A stretch of 64,000 nucleotides of DNA, taken from NCBI GenBank assembly GCA_029215795.1, contig JARDYH010000003.1, positions 33,419,001 through 33,483,000 on the forward strand. Reading direction: 5' to 3'. Position 1 is the stretch's first letter; the number at the start of each line of letters is the position of its first letter. A model generated the notes under the pieces. That model did not search any database, was not told the DNA's origin, and saw only the letters and a list, made by a program, of their open reading frames with translations. Of this stretch, positions 44,128 to 55,304 are shown in pieces. This DNA is from Anniella stebbinsi. Its lineage: Eukaryota; Chordata; Lepidosauria; Squamata; Anniellidae. Both the position numbers and the translations under genes were made by a program.

Positions 44128-44929
44128 GTTTGATGAGATCAGCAGTGTCTAATGTTAGTGGAGAACAGATGTGCATTATGATGAGAAGATAAGTATATTA
44201 TTTGCCTATGTATGTACACAGTTGCGTATTACAAACACTTGTGTCCATAAGAGACCTTATTATAGATTTTCCGCTTGGCTAACAGGATGAGCACCCAGAT
44301 CTTGCTGGGATCTGACTGAGCCCTTGGGTAACATCCCTAATTGCCTCTGCTCTCATGCTGGGACTGACACGCTAGTGCATGAGTTTCACCGTGCTATCAA
44401 TCACTGTCTGATAAGACAATCAGAGAGAGAGAGAGAGAGAGATTGGGAACCCATTCAGCAGACAGCCAACGATGGGAAATGCAAACTGGCTGTGCAGACA
44501 TTCATTGCATCATTTCCTGGGGGAAACCTTCTGGAGGATTGGGCTGCCTGCTGTCCAATAACCACCATCGAGCCACTTGCGAAATAGCAGCGTGAGCCCT
44601 GGGCGGGTCGCCCTCCTGGCTCTTGAAATGTGGCTCCCACTCCCAGCTGCTGAGCAGCCTTTGACGCACTTTCAATCAGAAGCACTGTCAGTCACTCCCG
44701 CTTCTGAAACTGGATGGAGAATTGTGTGCGCTCCTGAGTCAATGCCCTTCTGAAAGGCACTTAATAGGTTGTCAGAGTGGCAGCATCAGCACCAGAAGGG
44801 AACCACGAGAGCTCAGGATATTTTATCAGGCCAGAGAGCCACACTTATTTGGGATGCCATCCCTCAATTAGTCTAAAGTTCAATCACATGGGGAGATGAC
44901 AGAAGCAATGTTTCTTCTGCTGCTTGCCT
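44128..44929. other. Single-copy block, candidate conserved non-coding sequence
   Basis: Lacks repeat signatures. It includes TTCATTGCATCATTTCC, ATCAATCACTGTCTGATAAG and CAGCTGCTGAGCAGCC, words suggestive of bZIP, GATA and bHLH sites. A short GA run lies at 44410-44432. Candidate only. Confidence 0.25.
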
Positions 44930-45152
44930 CTAAAAACTGAACAGCCTAGACATGCTGATGATGTGCTACCTCTGGGGTCAGGCACAACTCGCCTCTGAAT
45001 ACCAGTTGCTGGGAAACAATAATAGGAGGCTGCAGTTACACTCAAGTCCTGCTTGTGGGCTTCCCCTAGGCATCTGGTTGGCCAACGAATGAAAACAGGA
45101 TGCTGGGCTAGATAAGACATTGATATGGCCAATCAAGGTCTTCTTATGGTTT
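44930..45152 (+). mobile_element. CR1 LINE 3' end
   Basis: GAATACCAGTTGCTGGGAAAC, CTGCTTGTGGGCTTCC, GGCATCTGGTTGGCC, GCTGGGCTAGATAAG and the terminal CTTCTTATGGTTTTA are the CR1 3'UTR in the sense direction. Confidence 0.8.
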
Positions 45153-46984
45153 TAGATCAAGGACTAGATTACAACCAAAGCCTGGGACCCTTCCTCTCCC
45201 TCAACAAGTGCCCCAGATCCTACTGATCCACTCCAGTTGTCCTTCTAAATCACTCCCTGTTTCTTTTGATCCATCCACATTTTTCTACTAGTTTTTCAGT
45301 GGTTGCTGGTGTTGTAATCCTGATCTCCATGCTTTCTTGGGAGACTGAACATATTTGCAAAGTACCAGAAAGGACGCAAGTGGCCAGGTCTGATGTTAAC
45401 AACTAGGTAGCCCTGTGAGTAGCTCAGTTTTCCTTTAACTAACTTCCAAGAGTGCCATCCTCAAAGGAGTTCCATCATCATCATCTTAAAAATTGTGATA
45501 ATTAACTGATACTACACCAAATGGACCTTTATGCTTAATTTGAGCCCTTCAGGTATTTTAAGCTGCCTCAGTTTCTCCTCTAAAACCAAAATATGCATTT
45601 TCTAGTGGCGTACATTACAACAGAGGGTTTAAGTGTGCATGCAGGCTTAAAAGGTTCAAATCCAGAGGCAAAGTTTTGCAATTCATACAAAAAAGAAGGT
45701 TGATTGTTAGGAACTTAGGTCACTTGGAATTCAAAACATATAAGGGAAGAATGGCCAACTGAAAGACATATGTTCTTTGTTCCCAAGCGATATTGCAAAC
45801 TCCTTGGGGGCAGAGAGCTGTCCTTTGGTATGCCATGAGGTGCCCCAGATATTGGTGATGCTATATAAAATACAAGCTTTTAATTATTCTGTTTCTAAAA
45901 GTCCTCCTTTGGGCTCCATCCACCATCAAATTGGAAAAGCCCCAGCTAAGCTATATGTCTTCTGCAGCCAGGCACCTGAGAGCAAGAGAGAGGAAGGAAG
46001 AGAGAGAAAGAGAGTGAAAGAGAGAGAGAGCGCTACTGGTCTTGCCTCTTTTTTAAACCTCTGAAGTCCCACCTTGGGAAACAAGATCATACATCCATTT
46101 TTCACTGAAGCACTGGGCCAATTAAAGCTTAGCATCTCCTGGATAACATCAGGCGCCAGAGCTGGGGGGAAAACTAGTTTTTTCTCTGTAACAAACGAAA
46201 TTAACATTTAAATGTGAAATCCCAGTAGGGCAAGCTGCCTAGATCGAATCTGCACTTTATAAGGCCCACATGAGGGGTGGGGGGAGTGTGACAAACCAGT
46301 CACTGTGTGTGACAGACAGTGATTCAGGCACAGGAAACTGAACTGATATATACCAGTTAAGGCTGACTGCTTTGTCAGCTTCTAAAATAGAGTTTAGGCA
46401 TCAGTAACATTACATGGCAACAGCCAGAGAGGAAGCTGGACTTTAGGGGCATAGCCAGTGACCGCCTCTCGCTATAGCCATGCCAAACACTCTCAGGGAC
46501 ATCTCAAGTAAGTGCCACAATTACCAGGACTGAAATGCACATAGCAGCTTGGGAGAGGAGATTTTTTGTCAGAACTGTGACAGGGAGAAAAAGTGTTAAA
46601 TTCCTCCATTCCACCCACCCCCTACCCCACCTAGTGGTGGCACCTGAAAAAAAAAAGTCATCCTAGGTGGGCAAGATGTGTCCCATATGTTAAGATCTCT
46701 AACAGAAAAATGATGGTGTAGTTCACATTAAAATTTCCATCCTAAACATATTATTTCTGAAATAAATGGGGAAAGGGTTATTTTAGGCCTACACCCACAG
46801 AAGGGGGAATTGATTTTAATTTTGAAAAATATTAATTTGATGTTAGAATTTCAATTCATTTTATTTCATTTCATTTCTTTCTTTCTTTCTTTTACTCTTA
46901 GGCATAAAAAATAATAAATTAAGTTAATTCCCTCTCCTGCATTGCAGATGTTTCCCCTTTCCCTTCAGTACCACCACCTGTTGG
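45153..46984. other. Spacer with an L2-like tail and GA-rich run
   Basis: 45785-45885 (GCAAACTCCTTGGGGGCAGAG ... GGTGATGCTATATAAAAT) resembles an L2-type 3' tail. 45985-46032 is GA-rich. 46860-46893 is a (TTTC)n run. No gene signal. Confidence 0.4.
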
Positions 46985-47355
46985 CATAAGAACATACCAA
47001 GAGCCTTGCTGGATCAGACTGAGGGTCCATCTAGTCCAGCACTCTGTTCACATAGTGGCCAACCAGCTGTAGACTAGGGACCAACAAGAAGGACACAATG
47101 CAACAGCACCCTCCCACCTATGTTCCCCAGCAACTGGTGTATATAGGCTTACTGCCTCTGATACCAGAGGTAGCACACAGCCATGAGGGCTCGTAGCCAT
47201 TGATAGCCTTCTCCTCCAAGAATTCATCCAACCCCCTTTTAAAGCCATCCAAGTTGGTGGCCATCACTCCATCTTTTGGTAGTGAATTCCATAGTTTAAC
47301 TATGCACTGTGTGAAGAAGTACTTCCATTTATCTCTCCTGAATCTCCCACCAATA
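46985..47355 (-). mobile_element. CR1 LINE 3' part (interrupted)
   Basis: Minus-strand CR1 3'UTR beginning at CATAAGAACATACC and running through CCATCTAGTCCAGCAC, CAGCAACTGGTGTATA and CTATGCACTGTGTGAAG. It resumes at 48788. Confidence 0.85.
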
Positions 47356-48787
47356 ATAATAATAATAATTTATTTCTTACCCGCCTCTCTGTTTGGATCG
47401 AGGCAGGGAACAACAATATAATAAAATACATCAAACTGATTAAAACATGACACACATTATTAAAACTGCATTAAAACATCCTAAAAACATCCTAAAAACA
47501 TTCTAACATTCCACTGGATATGCCTGCCGGAAGAGAACAGTCTTTATGGCTTTCTTAAATTCTAAAAGACTGTTAAGTTGACGAGTCTCCTCCGGCAGCT
47601 CATTCCACAGTCTGGGAGCGGCAGAAGAGAAGGTCCTCTGGGTAACGGTTGTCAGCCTAGTCTTGACCAACTGTAGTAAGTTCTTCCCAGAGGACCTGAG
47701 CGTGCGGGGTGGATTGTACGGGAGAAGGCGATCCCGTAGGTAACCTGGACCCAAACCATGTAGGGCTTTAAAGGTAATAACCAACACTTTATACTTCGCC
47801 CAGAAACTAATTAGCAGCCAGTGGAGCGATTTTAAAGCTGGCGTAATATGGTCACCCCTAGGTATACCGGTGACCAACCTGGTTGCCATATTTTGAACTA
47901 GTTGAAGTTTCTGGACTAGGCACAGAGGTAGCCCCTTGTACAGCGCATTGCAGAAGTCGAGCCTTGAAGTTACCAGTGCATGCACTACCAACTTTAGGAA
48001 GGGGCGCAGCTGGCATTTCAGCCGCAGCTGATAGTAGGCACTCCTGGCTGTCGCATGTATCTGGGCTGTCATTTGGAGCGACAGATCCAGGAACATCCCC
48101 AAGCTGCGAACACAGTCTTTCAGGGGGAGTGTAACCCCATCCAGAACTGGTTGACACACCTCCAAACCCAGATTGCGGCCTTTGACAGCAAGCACCTCCG
48201 TCTTGTCAGGATTCAGCTTCAGTTTGTTTTTCCTCATCCAGCCCATTACCACCTCCAAGCATTCATTCAGAGGAGACACACTATCCTTAGCTGACGCTGT
48301 TATCGAAGGCATAGAGAAATATATTTGGGTGTCATCAGCATACTGATAGCACCCCACCCCATGCCTCCGGATGATCTCTCCCAACAGTTTCATATAAATG
48401 TTGAACATCATTGGGGAAAGGATGGCACCTTGTGGTACGCCACACAGCAGCTCCTTCTTTGCGGAGCAGCTGTCCCCAAGCATCACCATCTGGAACCTGC
48501 CCGAGAGGTAGGACCGGAACCACTAAAGGACAGTGCCCCCGATTCCCAATCCCCTCAGGTGTTCCAGAAGGATACCATGGTCGATGGTATCAAATGCCGC
48601 TGAGAGGTCCATAAGTACCAACAGGGACACACTCCCCCTGTCAATACTCAAGTGTAGATCATCCACTAAAGCGACCATAGCAGTCTCAACTCCGTATCCC
48701 GCTCTGAAGCCAGTTTGAAATGGGTCTAGAAAATCAGTGTCATCCAAAACTACCTAGAGTTGAAAGGCAACCGCCCTCTCGATCGCC
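47356..48787 (-). pseudogene. L2-clade LINE reverse transcriptase, 5'-truncated, one in-frame stop
   Basis: A single minus-strand frame spans about 48747 to 47503. It has RT motif A (SAAFDTIDH), a stop codon at 48523-48525 in the GTVL/WFRSYLSG region, motif B (GVPQGAILSP), motif C (YADDTQIYF), then the C-terminal LHWLLISFWAKYKVLV and FKALHGLGPGYLRD region. The 3' tail (rc of AATAATAATTTATTTCTTACC) ends at 47356. The endonuclease and N-terminal part of RT are missing, as usual for truncated copies. It sits inside a CR1 element of the same orientation. The frame is otherwise open, so insertion is fairly recent. Confidence 0.9.
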
Positions 48788-48890
48788 CAATGATCTTCAT
48801 GAGATGACCCTGGGTTCGAGAATTATGGGAGAAGGAGAAAATGTCTCCCTGTCCGCACTCTCCACAACATGCATAGTTTTGTACATCTTG
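48788..48890 (-). mobile_element. CR1 LINE, continuation upstream of the L2 insertion
   Basis: CTTCATGAGATGACCCTGGG, AATTATGGGAGAAGG and CACTCTCCACAACATGCATAG continue the CR1 sequence broken at 47355. Confidence 0.8.
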
Positions 48891-49080
48891 AAGAGCGTGT
48901 CAGTAGCTGCAAAATGCATAGCCTTTGTCAGCTTAAAAGCTGCATCTGAAGTGGAGAAGAGCGACAGAGATGATCATATATGACCACACTTGTATGCATT
49001 TCTTTCAATTAATGACAGAGATAATAATATATGAATGCACTGATTAGTATATGTGAAAAGTGCCTTTCCTCCAAGTAATG
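48891..49080. promoter_or_regulatory. AT-rich single-copy block, candidate conserved non-coding element
   Basis: Dense homeodomain-like cores (CAATTAATGA, CTGATTAGT, GATAATAATAT), ATGCAT words and a near-duplicated GACAGAGAT(G)AT...ATATATGA motif (48963 and 49014 areas). No repeat family recognised although it abuts CR1. Inferred from motif content only. Confidence 0.35.
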
Positions 49081-49404
49081 ACAGGAGTCCAGCAATAGGG
49101 GTGATGAGTGGGGTGGCGAACTCCTTTTTGGGGGAGGCACATGTCCCTTTGCCCACCTTTAATGCCTCCCCTGACCCCACCCCCAATCCGGAGGTGGCTC
49201 AGGCCGCCCCATGGCTGCTATTTCCATAACTAGAAATGTACATGAGGTCATAAGGTCTATTTTCGCCTTAGGACTTTATCTGAACCACTTTCCAAGGCCC
49301 CCACTATGGTGAGGTGTATTTCTCTTTCAATTACAGCGATTTCCCCCCACTAAATTAGACCCCCCCAATGAGCACAACCCAAAGTAGATAAAATATCTGT
49401 CTAA
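49081..49404. other. Spacer, nothing recognised
   Basis: No supported feature. Confidence 0.35.
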
Positions 49405-49773
49405 ACAAACATGTCCTCAGAAGGAAATGTGACAATATTCAGGGCTTTTCAGCTTGGGTGGGGGAAGCAAGTAAGATGGGAGGCTTATAAAATTATATGT
49501 GGTGTGGAGAAAATGGATAGTGAGAAATTATTCTCCTTTCTTCATAATGCTAGACTGTGGGCTCATTCAATGAAAGTGGTGGGAGACTCTAGACAGACAA
49601 GAGGAAGTTCTTCTTCAGTCAACACATAATTAGTTTTTGGAATTCGCTGCTACAAGATTTGGTAATGGTCATCAATGTAGATGGCTTTAAATAAAGCTTA
49701 GCAAACTCATGGCAGATACGGATATCATTGGATGCTAGTCATGATGGTTATGTGCTACCTCCAGGTTGAGAGG
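49405..49773 (+). mobile_element. CR1 LINE fragment, left part
   Basis: Plus-strand frames give KLFSFLHNARLWAHS followed in another frame by FFSQHIISFWNSLLQDLV-like sequence, a decayed CR1 C-terminus. TGCTAGTCATGATGG and GTGCTACCTCCAGG follow. Interrupted at 49774. Confidence 0.6.
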
Positions 49774-50274
49774 GGATGGATGGACTCTCCTCCATCCAAT
49801 TTCACTGAGTGATCACTGAGTCACCACCACTCACTGTCCTCATGAGCTGCTGGACAGCCCAACAAGCACCCAGGGAGCACTGTGGGACCACCCACCTCCC
49901 TAGCCAGCTGCCATTTTGTGTAAAAACAGCAGCTCGTTTTTTCCGTAAATCTAATGTTACGTAAATGGTAGCCTTAAAGGGGCCATTTATGCAACATTAC
50001 AAGCATGAATGATCAAATTATGACCGTAATGTTGCAGAAATGGCCCCTTCATGGTCACCATTTACTTAACATTAGATTTCCTTGAAAACATGAGCACCAG
50101 TTTTATGCAAAATGACAGCTTGCTAAGAGGATGGGCAGCCACCCAGTGGAGAATTGCAGACTGTGCAAGCACACCAGTAGGTGGTGGTGGCTTGGCAAGC
50201 AGGGTCTGGGTGGACAAGTGGAGAAAGTACATCAGACTCCACCACCACCACCCAGTCTCCTGTGACATCCCTAA
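49774..50274. mobile_element. hAT-like hairpin element inserted in CR1, near-perfect 8-bp TSD
   Basis: Flanks are TTGAGAGG (49766-49773) and TTCAGAGG (50275-50282), 7 of 8 identical, and the CR1 reads through when the insert is removed. The right end TGACATCCCTAA fits TTAGGGATG; the left end GGATGGATGG is decayed. The interior folds: GGGGCCATTTATGCAACATTAC pairs imperfectly with GTAATGTTGCAGAAATGGCCCC. Confidence 0.7.
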
Positions 50275-50444
50275 TTCAGAGGCAGTATTCTCTGGATTTC
50301 CAGTTGCTGTGAAATAACAGGGGGAACAGATGATTCTGAGTATGGGCTTCCATAGGCATCAAGCTAGTTCACTTAGTTTAGGAAAAAAGATACTGGATTG
50401 GATAGGCCTTTGGTCTCACCCACCAGGGCTTTTCATATGTTCTT
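50275..50444 (+). mobile_element. CR1 LINE fragment, right part and tail
   Basis: CAGAGGCAGTATTCTCTGGAT, CAGTTGCTGTGAAATAACAGG, GGGCTTCCATAGGCATC and the end TTTTCATATGTTCTTAG continue the interrupted CR1 to its 3' terminus. Confidence 0.7.
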
Positions 50445-50503
50445 AGTCCCCAGAGGCCATAGTCACAATAACAAAGGGGGGGGGGGGGAGGTAGTCATAA
50501 AGC

Positions 50504-50827
50504 TAGGGTGACCATATGGGAAGGAGGACAGAGCTCCTGTAGTACCATTAACAGTTGTATTGAAAAAGGAAATTTCAGCAGGTGTCATCTGTATGTATGC
50601 AGCACCTGGTGAAATTCCCTCTTCATCACAACAGTTCAAGCTGCAGGAGCCCTGCCCTCTTGACCAGATACATAAGAGGGCAGGGCTCCTGCAGTTTGAA
50701 CTGTTGCAATGGAGAGGGAATTTCACTAGGTGCTGCATACATACAAATGACACCTGCTGAAATTCCCTTTTCTATGCAATTGTTAAAGATACAGGAGCCC
50801 TGTCCTCCTTTTCATATGGTCACCTTA
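50504..50827. mobile_element. Palindromic hAT MITE, TAGGGTGACCATATG ends
   Basis: The left end TAGGGTGACCATATGG and the reverse complement of the right end (TAAGGTGACCATATG) match. Flanks CATAAAGC and CATAAACC are 7 of 8 identical. The centre pairs GGAGCCCTGCCCTCTT with AAGAGGGCAGGGCTCC. Full-length foldback, no reading frame. Confidence 0.85.
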
Positions 50828-52070
50828 CATAAACCCAAAAAGGGGGATTTCAAATTTCAGCCCAAATCAGGATGAGATGACTGGCAAAGGTAGAAAAATT
50901 CATAACTTCGTGCCTTGATGCTGCTGCCTCTTTTCCACTTTTGTTCTGTCAGATGGTTGACTCAGACCCAACCCTGACCCTTGATTGGCACCACCTCATG
51001 CTGCCACAATGCAAGTCATAAAAAAAAAACACTTATAATTTTTCCTCCAGTGCCTGGCTTTCAAAAGCCTTAATAACTATAATAATAAAAAATATAATAA
51101 TAATAAAATTTAAAAAAACCACAAATGCCAGGAAAATCCAGGGAATGGAAGCTCTGAAAGGAAAGAATGATTTTTTTGTGTGGGGAGAGCATGTAAATTC
51201 CCTGAGTGATCAAAGCTGCCTTTCTTTTAACACGCCACCGCAAGAGGAGGGAAATATGCCGGAGCCTTCTCCCCCTCCCCTCCTACACGCAAGCACAATT
51301 CCTGCTCATTTACCACATGGGGCTTCCTAAGAAAACAGCGGCAGGACAATAGCTGCAAGAACACGCACTGTTGAGCCCGGCTGTACTTGGCTGCCATGCG
51401 TCAGGCATCTGTGAAAGCCATAGAAAGAGGCGGGCAGGTAACCAGCTCCTGGAGAGATGGCCTCTCCTGGGCTTTGTTTTGCACTCCCAGTGTGGGATGT
51501 GATTAATATCTGTGGGCGCTCATTTATGCCACAGCAGACTGTTTTAGCTGTGGCAGACGGCACCTCTGCTCATGCCAGGTATGAGCAGAGGCCTACCACC
51601 TCAGACTGAGCTGGGTGCTTCTCTCTCTTGTGTGCTCCAATGGCCAGGGGTGAGGCAGGGAGGCCCCTCCAGGTGGATAGCTAACAAGGGGATTCAATCC
51701 CTGGAAAAAAATGATAAAGCACTGAAGGGGAGCTGCTTACGAAACACAAAGCTAATTGCCTTCCTTTGTGTCTCATGACAAACAGCCCCCGGCGGGAGGC
51801 CTTTCCACCGTTCCAGATTCGTCTTTATTCCAAGCTCTACCCTCGGCGTGATTTCTTTCTCCAGATGTCTCGGCCACCCCATCTCAGTCGAAGGCGTCAT
51901 GCAATAACTTCCCCATCACAGTCGCTCTGTTTTAGTACAGAGCTTTGCCCGCCAGAGGCCGGCCCAAATAAAAGGGGTCTCAGGGTGGATCCAAGTGCCT
52001 CGATAGCAATGCGGTTGCAATGTGATTTCTGATACAAGCTGCTGAGTGCATTCGAATGTGAAACAGCAGC
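50828..52070. other. Single-copy block, candidate conserved non-coding sequence at 51130-52060
   Basis: 51140-51560 and 51780-52060 lack repeat signatures. They hold CpG-containing words (CACGCCACCGCAAGAGG, CCCTCGGCGTGATTTC, CCTCGATAGCAATGCGG), and CCTCTGCTCAT pairs with ATGAGCAGAGG as an 11-bp hairpin at about 51568-51596. No gene model is supported. Confidence 0.3.
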
Positions 52071-52130
52071 TAAGGTGGCCAGGTGTCCTACTTTACAGGG
52101 GGCAGCCCTTGATTTCAGGGGTGAGCAGAA
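52071..52130. repeat. TAAGGTGGCCAGGTGTCC fragment
   Basis: Looks like the terminus of the dispersed repeat S family (rc GGACACCTGGCCACCTTA). Only about 60 bases survive. Confidence 0.4.
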
Positions 52131-52149
52131 GGCAGATTGAGATCTAATG

Positions 52150-52456
52150 GTAGATCTGTGGTGGATTGGCAGTATATGCATTTCAGTTTCCAAATTTGCA
52201 CATATTTGCACATGCGCGAATTTGCAATTCCCCCCAAATGCACAGATTCCCATCCCCAAATGTGCATTTCATGCTTTAGCCTATGGGGGGAAATGCATGT
52301 TTTTGGCTGGACTTTTTTATTTTTGTATATTTTTGTGATGAAATTTGCACGCAAGTCTGCAAGTCAGCAGACTCTTCCTGACAGAGGGAAAAGCCAGTCC
52401 ACTGCAGAATCCATAGGTCAGATTTGATTCCATTGAGGATTTCTCTGACATCCCCT
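52150..52456. mobile_element. hAT-like element, reverse copy of the 21095 family
   Basis: AGCCAGTCCACTGCAGAATCC, GTCAGATTTGATTCCATTG and the end TTTCTCTGACATCCCCTA match the other copies. The interior TTTAGCCTATGGGGGGAAATG is shared with 12.2 kb. Left end diffuse. Confidence 0.6.
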
Positions 52457-52713
52457 ATGCCACCAGGGGTTTCTGAAACCCAATTGTTTAACCATAGTGA
52501 TACAATACTTGTTTTTCCCTGCTCCTAAATTAGGCTGCTATAATCGAGAAAAATGTGTGTATGGGGGTGGCTGGGGGAGTGAATAGATTTGTATTTGAAA
52601 GGATTTCTTACAAGTGCCCAGTTCTGGTATTGAAATCAAATTCTGGGGATGAGCACATGCTCAGAGGCAGCTTGTTCTGCAATTCTATGTCCACCTTCCT
52701 TAGCCACAATGTA

Positions 52714-52847
52714 GCTTTAACTGCTATGATAAAAAGTGAATTTCACCAAGTGCTACATGCATACAAAGGATACATGCTGAAATTCCCTTTTCTATACAAC
52801 TGTTAAAAGTACAGGAGCCCTGTCCTCCTTTTCATATAGTCACCCTA
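52714..52847. repeat. Right half of TAGGGTGACC palindromic MITE
   Basis: GTGAATTTCACCAAGTGCTAC, CCTTTTCTATACAACTGTTA, GAGCCCTGTCCTCCTTTTC and the end ATAGTCACCCTA match 50504-50827. Confidence 0.7.
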
Positions 52848-53398
52848 GGTTTCCCAGCTTTTTGCTCAGTTGCACCTCCTCTCCCACAGTATAAAAGGTT
52901 GAAATGTGACTCCTAAGGCTTACTAACTAGCAGTAAGAGCTTTAAGCTAAAGTATGCAGGTCTTTAGGTTGATGTGAGCCTTCCCCCTTTTGCCTTCAAC
53001 CCTACACACCATTGGAATGTGCCCCCCAAAAGCACCTCCAAAGAGGTTTGATGCTGCTGTAGTACAAGATAAGAAGCCAGGTTGGCTCTAAGCTTGAGGT
53101 GAAGGTACTCTCTGGTGGATGACTCTGAAGTTGGTGGGCCCCTTGCCACACAGGCGTACTTACCAGCCTAGGCACAATTAGCTGCCATTTTAAATTTTCC
53201 ACAATTCCTTGACTGGAGTGTTGCTCCAAGCATTGTGGATGATTTAAAATGGCAGCTTGCAGACTTGGACACTCAGTGCTGGAGGTGGGGATCTGTTCTC
53301 TGAAGCTTCTATTTGCATTTGGAGGAAATCCTATATGGGGACCAAAGCAGTATTTCTTTCCCCCATCAAAAAGCAAATGCAAGCTTCAGAAGGAGGAA
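52848..53398. other. Spacer with short inverted sequence
   Basis: TAGCTGCCATTTTAAATTTTCC at about 53181 and GATGATTTAAAATGGCAGCT near 53237 are partial complements. No further identification. Confidence 0.35.
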
Positions 53399-53520
53399 TC
53401 TCCTCAGGATTTCACCTGGCAGGGTGGAAAAAGTGAAATCCCTCCCGCCTTTCAGCCCTCTCCTCAGGATTTCACCTGGCAGGGTGGAAAAAGTGAAATC
53501 CCTCCCGCCTTTCAGCCCTC
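53399..53520 (+). repeat. Perfect 60-bp tandem duplication
   Basis: 53401-53460 and 53461-53520 are identical base for base. Each copy contains a GGATTTCAC / GTGAAATCC 9-bp inverted pair. Perfect identity implies a recent duplication or an assembly artefact. Confidence 0.95.
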
Positions 53521-54339
53521 ACATGCTCACACACACATACAAACACAGGCACATGCAGTGGGTGCCATTTGCATTTTTTTTAAAAGCCGGCTCGCTAAAG
53601 ATGTCTTGATGCATCGAACATCAAGTCCAGTTGGACTCTGACCTGACAGAAAAGCCACTTCCTCTGTTCAAGCCCACCCTCACCAGTTATTCCATCACTG
53701 GCCCTTGATCTGGTTTCTGGGCACAAAACTCAGCCGAGTGTGGTCAGAATTGGAGTTCCTTGGTTCCCAGTTCTCCTTGCTTTGAAGTGATGTCAGCTTC
53801 TCCCTCAAGAGCATCTTGAGGGGAGGGGGGAAGGTGCAAAAGGAGCAGGAGGTGCTCAGATACTGCTGCGATGAGGACTAAAAGTGAGAGAACGCAGGAA
53901 GTGCTGGGGAATGCGGGAAAGCAAGAGACTTAGATCATGGTGATGATATATAGATAGGTGGTGAATTTCATGCCTTGTCTACCACCGCCATCAGTTAAAT
54001 CCCCCCATGGAGGTGCAAATGAGTCACATCACATTCCTGAGCACCATCCCCTCCATTTACTACTGCTCTGGTCCCTGACAGTGGATTTGCGCAACAACTG
54101 CAGCTGATAATACCAACCCTGAGAGGCCAGTAATGGGCCTCCTCTTGGGACCCGCTCCTGCTCCCAGCAGCCTCCCTGTCTCTTCTTGCCGCTTTAAAAC
54201 CTAGCCAAGAAATGAATACGTTCTTTAATGATTGAAACAAGCCAGATAAGAGGCAGGTCTTCAAATTAAGAATCCAAGACTTGATTGCAGCTGTAATCAT
54301 ATTTTTCTTTCCCCCACCCTCTCCCCAACTTCCCACCAG
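53521..54339. other. Single-copy spacer
   Basis: No repeat or coding signal supported. Confidence 0.35.
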
Positions 54340-54660
54340 AAAATAAATTGCTTCAATAAATTATATCTTTAATCTGCACATGGGACAGGCAGGCTGGCCT
54401 CTCTTTTCATTGCACTGTATGGTGAGATAATCAAGCCCTTCCTCTCTCTGCATGGAGCAAACTAATAGATTTTAAACAATTCCATTATTTGACAATTTCT
54501 TCTATTATTAATACAAATTGCCTGCACTTGCTTTCAATTAGAGGGTTTTTATTTTCTAATAAATTCCAATCAGATCCCCTTAAAAGCCACCTAAACACAG
54601 GGAGGAGACGGCAGGTTTCGCTTAAACATGGTGCAGGCAGAATGATTGTCCCGTCTTTCC
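54340..54660. promoter_or_regulatory. AT-rich single-copy block, candidate conserved non-coding element
   Basis: Closely spaced homeodomain/SOX-like words (AATAAATTATATC, CTAATAGATTTTAAACAATT, TATTATTAATACAAATTG, TTCAATTAGAGGG) in sequence with no repeat signature. Compositional evidence only. Confidence 0.3.
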
Positions 54661-54852
54661 TTTCCATTTTTGTCTGTCTTTTCCTGCTGCTCCCTTATCC
54701 TTCCTCCTTCCCTTCCTCTCATTCTTAGTCATACCAATCCATGCTCACACACCGGGCATCTTTTGGCATTGGAACCAAGAGATCAGCACTGCTGTTGAAA
54801 CTTTTAGCCTGTGGGTAAAATGCTATAGACTCCCCACCACCACACACACTTA

Positions 54853-55064
54853 GGCCAGATCTACACCCAGCAGGATATAGTGGTATGAAAACGGTATATA
54901 AAAGGCAGGAGCCACACTCCTGCTTCATAGCAGTATTGAAGTGCACTGACAACTGTTGGGGCCCATTGACACATACCATATACCACTATATCCTGCTTGG
55001 TGTGGTTCCTGCCTTTTATATACTACTTTCATACCATTATATCCTGCTTGGTGTAGGTCTGACC
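54853..55064. mobile_element. Palindromic MITE, GGCCAGATCTACACC ends, TTA duplication
   Basis: The left end GGCCAGATCTACACC and the reverse complement of the right end (GGTCAGACCTACACC) match, flanked by TTA on both sides (54850-54852, 55065-55067). A 3-bp TWA duplication is characteristic of PIF/Harbinger. Internal GCAGGATATAGTGGTATG is repeated in both orientations. Confidence 0.75.
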
Positions 55065-55147
55065 TTAGTTTTTCTTCCCTGTAAAGATTATCCAGTACTT
55101 TTGCAAACCTTGGGATTTCCCCAAGACTTCTGATGCTTCTAGGATGT

Positions 55148-55162
55148 GGGGGGGGGGGGGGG
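55148..55162. repeat. Poly-G run
   Basis: About 15 G residues. Confidence 0.9.
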
Positions 55163-55304
55163 CGCTGCCATTTTGGTTACATCAGCAAGAGCACTCACAG
55201 CCTCAACAGAGGGGAAATTCTAGCCAATGGCATTTGGCTAGTAACTGGCTAACTGGATGTCCTTGAGGATTCAATGCACTTCACATACATAGTTTTGTTT
55301 CATG

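Noticed and set aside
54853..55064. 8-bp hAT duplication for this MITE
   Set aside because: Flanking 8-mers do not match; only TTA is duplicated, so Harbinger-type fits better.
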